Of a DNA stretch of 14,291 nt, positions 12,204 to 14,291 are shown piece after piece (the first letter of the stretch is position 1; every line of letters begins with the position of its first letter). The position numbers and the translations under genes are program-made. This DNA is from Aurantimonas sp036252795 (lineage in GTDB: Bacteria > Pseudomonadota > Alphaproteobacteria > Rhizobiales > Rhizobiaceae). The DNA lies in contig DASYHY010000230.1 in assembly GCA_036252795.1 (NCBI GenBank), positions 1 through 14,291 on the forward strand. Reading direction: 5' to 3'. The notes beneath the pieces were generated by a model, which ran no database searches, was not told the origin of the DNA, and saw only the letters and a program-made list of their open reading frames with translations.

Positions 12204-12795
12204 CATAGCCCGTCAGATCCGCCAGCGGGTGGAACAGCCGCAGATGCAAGAGGAGCGGTGGCCGCTCGCTGCCGGTCTCCGCCGCGATCCGCCTCAGCGC
12301 CGGCCCGGCGCGGTATTCATAGGCCTGCGGCCAGCCGTCCCGGCCCTCGACGATGCGGATGCGGTCCGGCCGCAGCGCGTGCAGCGCCTGCACCCGGCCG
12401 TCGAGCGCGGCGGCTTCCAGATAGGCGTTGCCGGACAGGAGCAGGTGCCCGCACAGCGCCTCCACCAGCGCGGCGCCGTCGCTCGAGCCGTTCGGCCGGC
12501 GCAGGAGCGCGAGGATCGGGTGCGCCGTGACCTCCTCGGCGCCGTCATAGAGCACGGTCGGGATCGCCGCCGCCGCCTCGGCCACGAGCCGCACCGAGCG
12601 GTAGACGACCGGGTTCTGCATGAAGCCCGTGCGCGCCAGCGCCGCGTAGCTCCTCTCGCGCCGCGCCGCGTCCTCGCCGGCGCCCGAGAACACCAGCGTC
12701 CCGCCGGCGACCGCGGCGCCCTTGCGCTCGTCCGGCACCGCAGAACGCGCCGCGTCGTCGCCGAGCCAGCCGGCGATCGCTTTTCTCAGGCTCAT
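12199..12795 (-). pseudogene. Portal protein gene, 5' part (interrupted by the Mu-like element)
   Basis: Encodes the first 197 residues of the GTA portal: MSLRKAIAGWLGDD at the start, GFMQNPVVYRSVRLVAEAAA, HPILALLRRPNGSSDGAALV, LLLSGNAYLEAAALDGRVQA, LHALRPDRIRIVEG and LLLHLRLFHPLADLTGY. After Tyr197 the frame enters the element and stops two codons in (V, then TAA at 12199-12201). GGAG lies six bases before the ATG. Native codons are 12204-12795; 12199-12203 is element sequence. The missing 203 codons are at 4649-5260 in the same frame once the element is removed. Nothing else in this half looks damaged, which suggests recent insertion. Confidence 0.93.
12204..12208. repeat. Target-site duplication CATAG, right copy
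   Basis: Second copy of the 5-bp duplication, inside the portal coding sequence (codons for G-Y on the minus strand). Confidence 0.92.
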
Positions 12796-12840
12796 GATGA
12801 TCTCCGAAGGCTCGCCCGGCGCCCGCGGCGTCGGCGCAAC

Positions 12841-12864
12841 AAAAAACCCCGCCGAAGCGGGGTT
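12841..12864 (-). terminator. Intrinsic terminator between terminase and portal
   Basis: On the minus strand an 8-bp stem AACCCCGC / GCGGGGTT with a UUCG tetraloop closed by C-G, then six T residues. It points in the operon direction and lies about 46 bp before the portal ATG. No promoter is visible between it and the portal. Confidence 0.82.
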
Positions 12865-13049
12865 CTCGAAGGGTCGCTGGATGGATGTGCGGGCGGATTA
12901 CCGCGGAGGCAGCGCTCTCATCCTGCCCCTCGCCGCCTCCGCCCAAGCGGCTCGCGCAGCGGCCGCCCCAGCGCCGACCCAGCCCCGGCGGGGAACGACC
13001 CGCCGGCCGCGCCGTTAGGGCCCGATCACTCACTGCGACCTGGCGGCCC

Positions 13050-13148
13050 ATGTTCTTCTTCTTCTCCAACGGTCTCGGATGCCTCGGCTCGATCGTCGTC
13101 TCCGTCCTGCTCACGCTCGTGCTGCTGGCCGTGTTCGGCTTCTTCTGA
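13050..13148 (+). CDS. 32-residue single-span membrane microprotein
   Basis: Reads MFFFFSNGLGCLGSIVVSVL then LTLVLLAVFGFF: a Phe-rich start, one Cys, and a single continuous hydrophobic helix. It lies on the plus strand, opposite to the GTA genes, between terminase and portal. I recall very similar tiny proteins annotated in Hyphomicrobiales genomes, which supports a real gene. Starting at ATG 13050-13052; the frame is open upstream but that part is unlike protein. The ribosome site is weak. Function unknown. The rest of 12865-13193 shows no gene I can support. Confidence 0.5.
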   Translation: MFFFFSNGLGCLGSIVVSVLLTLVLLAVFGFF

Positions 13149-13193
13149 TCCCGCTCGAAGGGCTGCAGCCGCCGCCTTCCCGCCCCTGCCGGC

Positions 13194-14291
13194 TCAAAGC
13201 CCGCGCACCCGCGGCTCGCGCACCGGGCCCATCAGCGCCGTCACCGCCCAGACCAGCGCGTCGAGCCGGTCCGGCGAGCGACCGCCGCTCAGCCCGTCCG
13301 GGCCGAAATCGGCCATCTCGTCCTCCAGCTCGGCCAGCCGGCCCACGTGCCGCACGCGGCCCTGCTCGTAGAGCGCCGCCACCGGCTCGGCCCGCACCCA
13401 CTTGCCGCGGCTGGCCCTGACGGCGCGGAACGGCACGTTCGGCGCGCTCGCCCGGATCACCGCCTCGACCATGTCGCCGCCCTGGTTCACCTCCGCCACG
13501 ATCCGGTCGGCCTCCAGCCGCTCGAACAGCGCGATAGCCGCGCTCGCCCAGACATGCGGCTTCGCCCCTCGCACCGTGGCGTCGGCGAGGATGTAGATCG
13601 TCCCGTCCGCGGCGATCCCCGCCGCGACGATGCCGCAGGCGTCGGACCGCAGCGTCGCGGAGGCCGGCGGATCGACGCCGACGACGATGCGGTTCAGCGC
13701 CGGCGCCGCCCGCACCCGCAGGCGCTCGATCGAAGCAACGTCGAACAGCGCGTCCTCGCGTAGTTCCAGGAGCAGCCCCTCCAGTTCCTGCCGCCCGAAC
13801 CGCGAGCCGCCATAGCGCCCCTGCATCGCCGCCAGGAAGCCCGGCGCCAGGTGCACCGCGTTCTCGGCGGTCGGCATGTGGGTCGTCGCGGTGCCCGGAT
13901 CGGCGACCAGCCGCTTCAGCAGCGGGATCGGCCGCGGCGTCGTGGTGAACAGGGCCCGGGGCCGCTCGCCCAGCCGCAGCGAGAACTGCAGATTGTCGAA
14001 GCAGGCCTCGCCATGCACCCATTTCGCCAGCTCGTCGCCCCAGGCCGCGTCGAACTGGTAACCGCGCAGCGCGTCCGGGTCCTCCGACGAGAATATCTGC
14101 GCCACCGCGCCGTTGGCGAAGACCAGCCGCCGCCGCGTCACCTCGAGCACCGGGCGCGCGCCCCGCGCCACCCGCATCAGCCCGCTCTCGCCCTCGACCA
14201 TCACCTCGCGCGCGTCGCCCAGCGTCTCGGCGATCAGCGCGATCCGCCCGTGCGGCCGCGCCGCGAAGGGCGGCCTGCCTGCCGCCAGCGC
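13194..14291 (-). CDS. terL: Large terminase subunit (GTA gp2 type), C-terminal 365 residues
   Basis: The frame is open to the window edge, so the N-terminal Walker A region is not visible. Present are HGRIALIAETLGDAREVMVE, the Walker B block YQFDAAWGDELAKW, the coupling region RALFTTTPRPIPLLKRL, and the RNase H-like nuclease with GVDPPAS, ADRIVAEVNQGGDMVEAVI and SPDRLDALVWAV carrying the acidic residues. It powers DNA packaging and cuts the concatemer or, in GTAs, host DNA. It reads toward the portal gene as in all GTA clusters, with a 398-bp gap that includes a terminator. It stops at 13194 and looks intact as far as seen. Confidence 0.95.
   Translation of the reverse strand, partial: ALAAGRPPFAARPHGRIALIAETLGDAREVMVEGESGLMRVARGARPVLEVTRRRLVFANGAVAQIFSSEDPDALRGYQFDAAWGDELAKWVHGEACFDNLQFSLRLGERPRALFTTTPRPIPLLKRLVADPGTATTHMPTAENAVHLAPGFLAAMQGRYGGSRFGRQELEGLLLELREDALFDVASIERLRVRAAPALNRIVVGVDPPASATLRSDACGIVAAGIAADGTIYILADATVRGAKPHVWASAAIALFERLEADRIVAEVNQGGDMVEAVIRASAPNVPFRAVRASRGKWVRAEPVAALYEQGRVRHVGRLAELEDEMADFGPDGLSGGRSPDRLDALVWAVTALMGPVREPRVRGL

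Noticed and set aside
12881..13018. 45-codon plus-strand ORF with a signal-like stretch before the microprotein
   Set aside because: Mostly Ala/Pro/Arg from GC-rich DNA, weak start, no recognisable family; not enough support.
12229..13371. 380-codon plus-strand ORF
   Set aside because: It is antisense to the portal and terminase genes and crosses a terminator hairpin; composition is Arg/Pro-rich with no motif.

Overview
The window is GC-rich, has the codon use of an alphaproteobacterium, and carries a structural gene cluster in gene-transfer-agent (GTA) order. The order matches RcGTA-type clusters. Together with the small membrane protein after the portal and the 32-residue microprotein near the terminase, it suggests a member of the Hyphomicrobiales (Rhizobiales) or a close relative. 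The genus cannot be told from this sequence. Recognition of families is from memory of motifs; no database search was possible.

Layout. All GTA/phage head-tail genes are on the minus strand, so they read from high to low coordinates: large terminase (3' part, runs off the window at 14291), portal, a 23-codon ORF and a small membrane protein, HK97-type prohead protease, HK97-type major capsid protein, gp6-like adaptor, head closure protein, a 69-residue hypothetical, DUF3168 tail terminator, major tail protein, and the start of the gp10-like tail chaperone (runs off at base 1).

The portal gene is split. Its first 197 codons lie at 12795-12204 and its last 203 codons at 5260-4652. Between them is a 6,939-bp insertion (5265-12203) with all the hallmarks of a Mu-family transposable phage: TGTA/TACA ends, 25-bp imperfect terminal inverted repeats (20/25), extra subterminal copies of the same motif, and a 5-bp target duplication (CATAG). 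Removing the insertion and one CATAG restores the portal frame exactly, through L-T-G-Y-A-P-L-A.

The insertion is far shorter than an autonomous Mu-like phage. From the 12203 end it holds an XRE/S24-type repressor (plus strand) with repeated operator-like sites, then, on the minus strand, a scrap of tape-measure gene, tail genes U, X and D, a small ParB-like protein, a D12-class adenine methylase, a small ORF, and an OLD-like ATPase/TOPRIM nuclease, and finally a small plus-strand gene next to the 5265 end. Transposase, target-selection protein, terminase, capsid and most tail genes are absent. It is therefore an internally deleted Mu-like prophage or a non-autonomous, mini-Mu-like element that keeps both ends, an immunity repressor and a methylase/nuclease cargo.

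How the parts work together (inference). The insertion should abolish GTA particle production by breaking the portal. The element can still block related Mu-like phages through its repressor, in which the usual catalytic lysine of S24 self-cleavage appears to be alanine, and possibly other phages through the OLD-like nuclease. Intact ends mean it could in principle be moved by a transposase supplied in trans.
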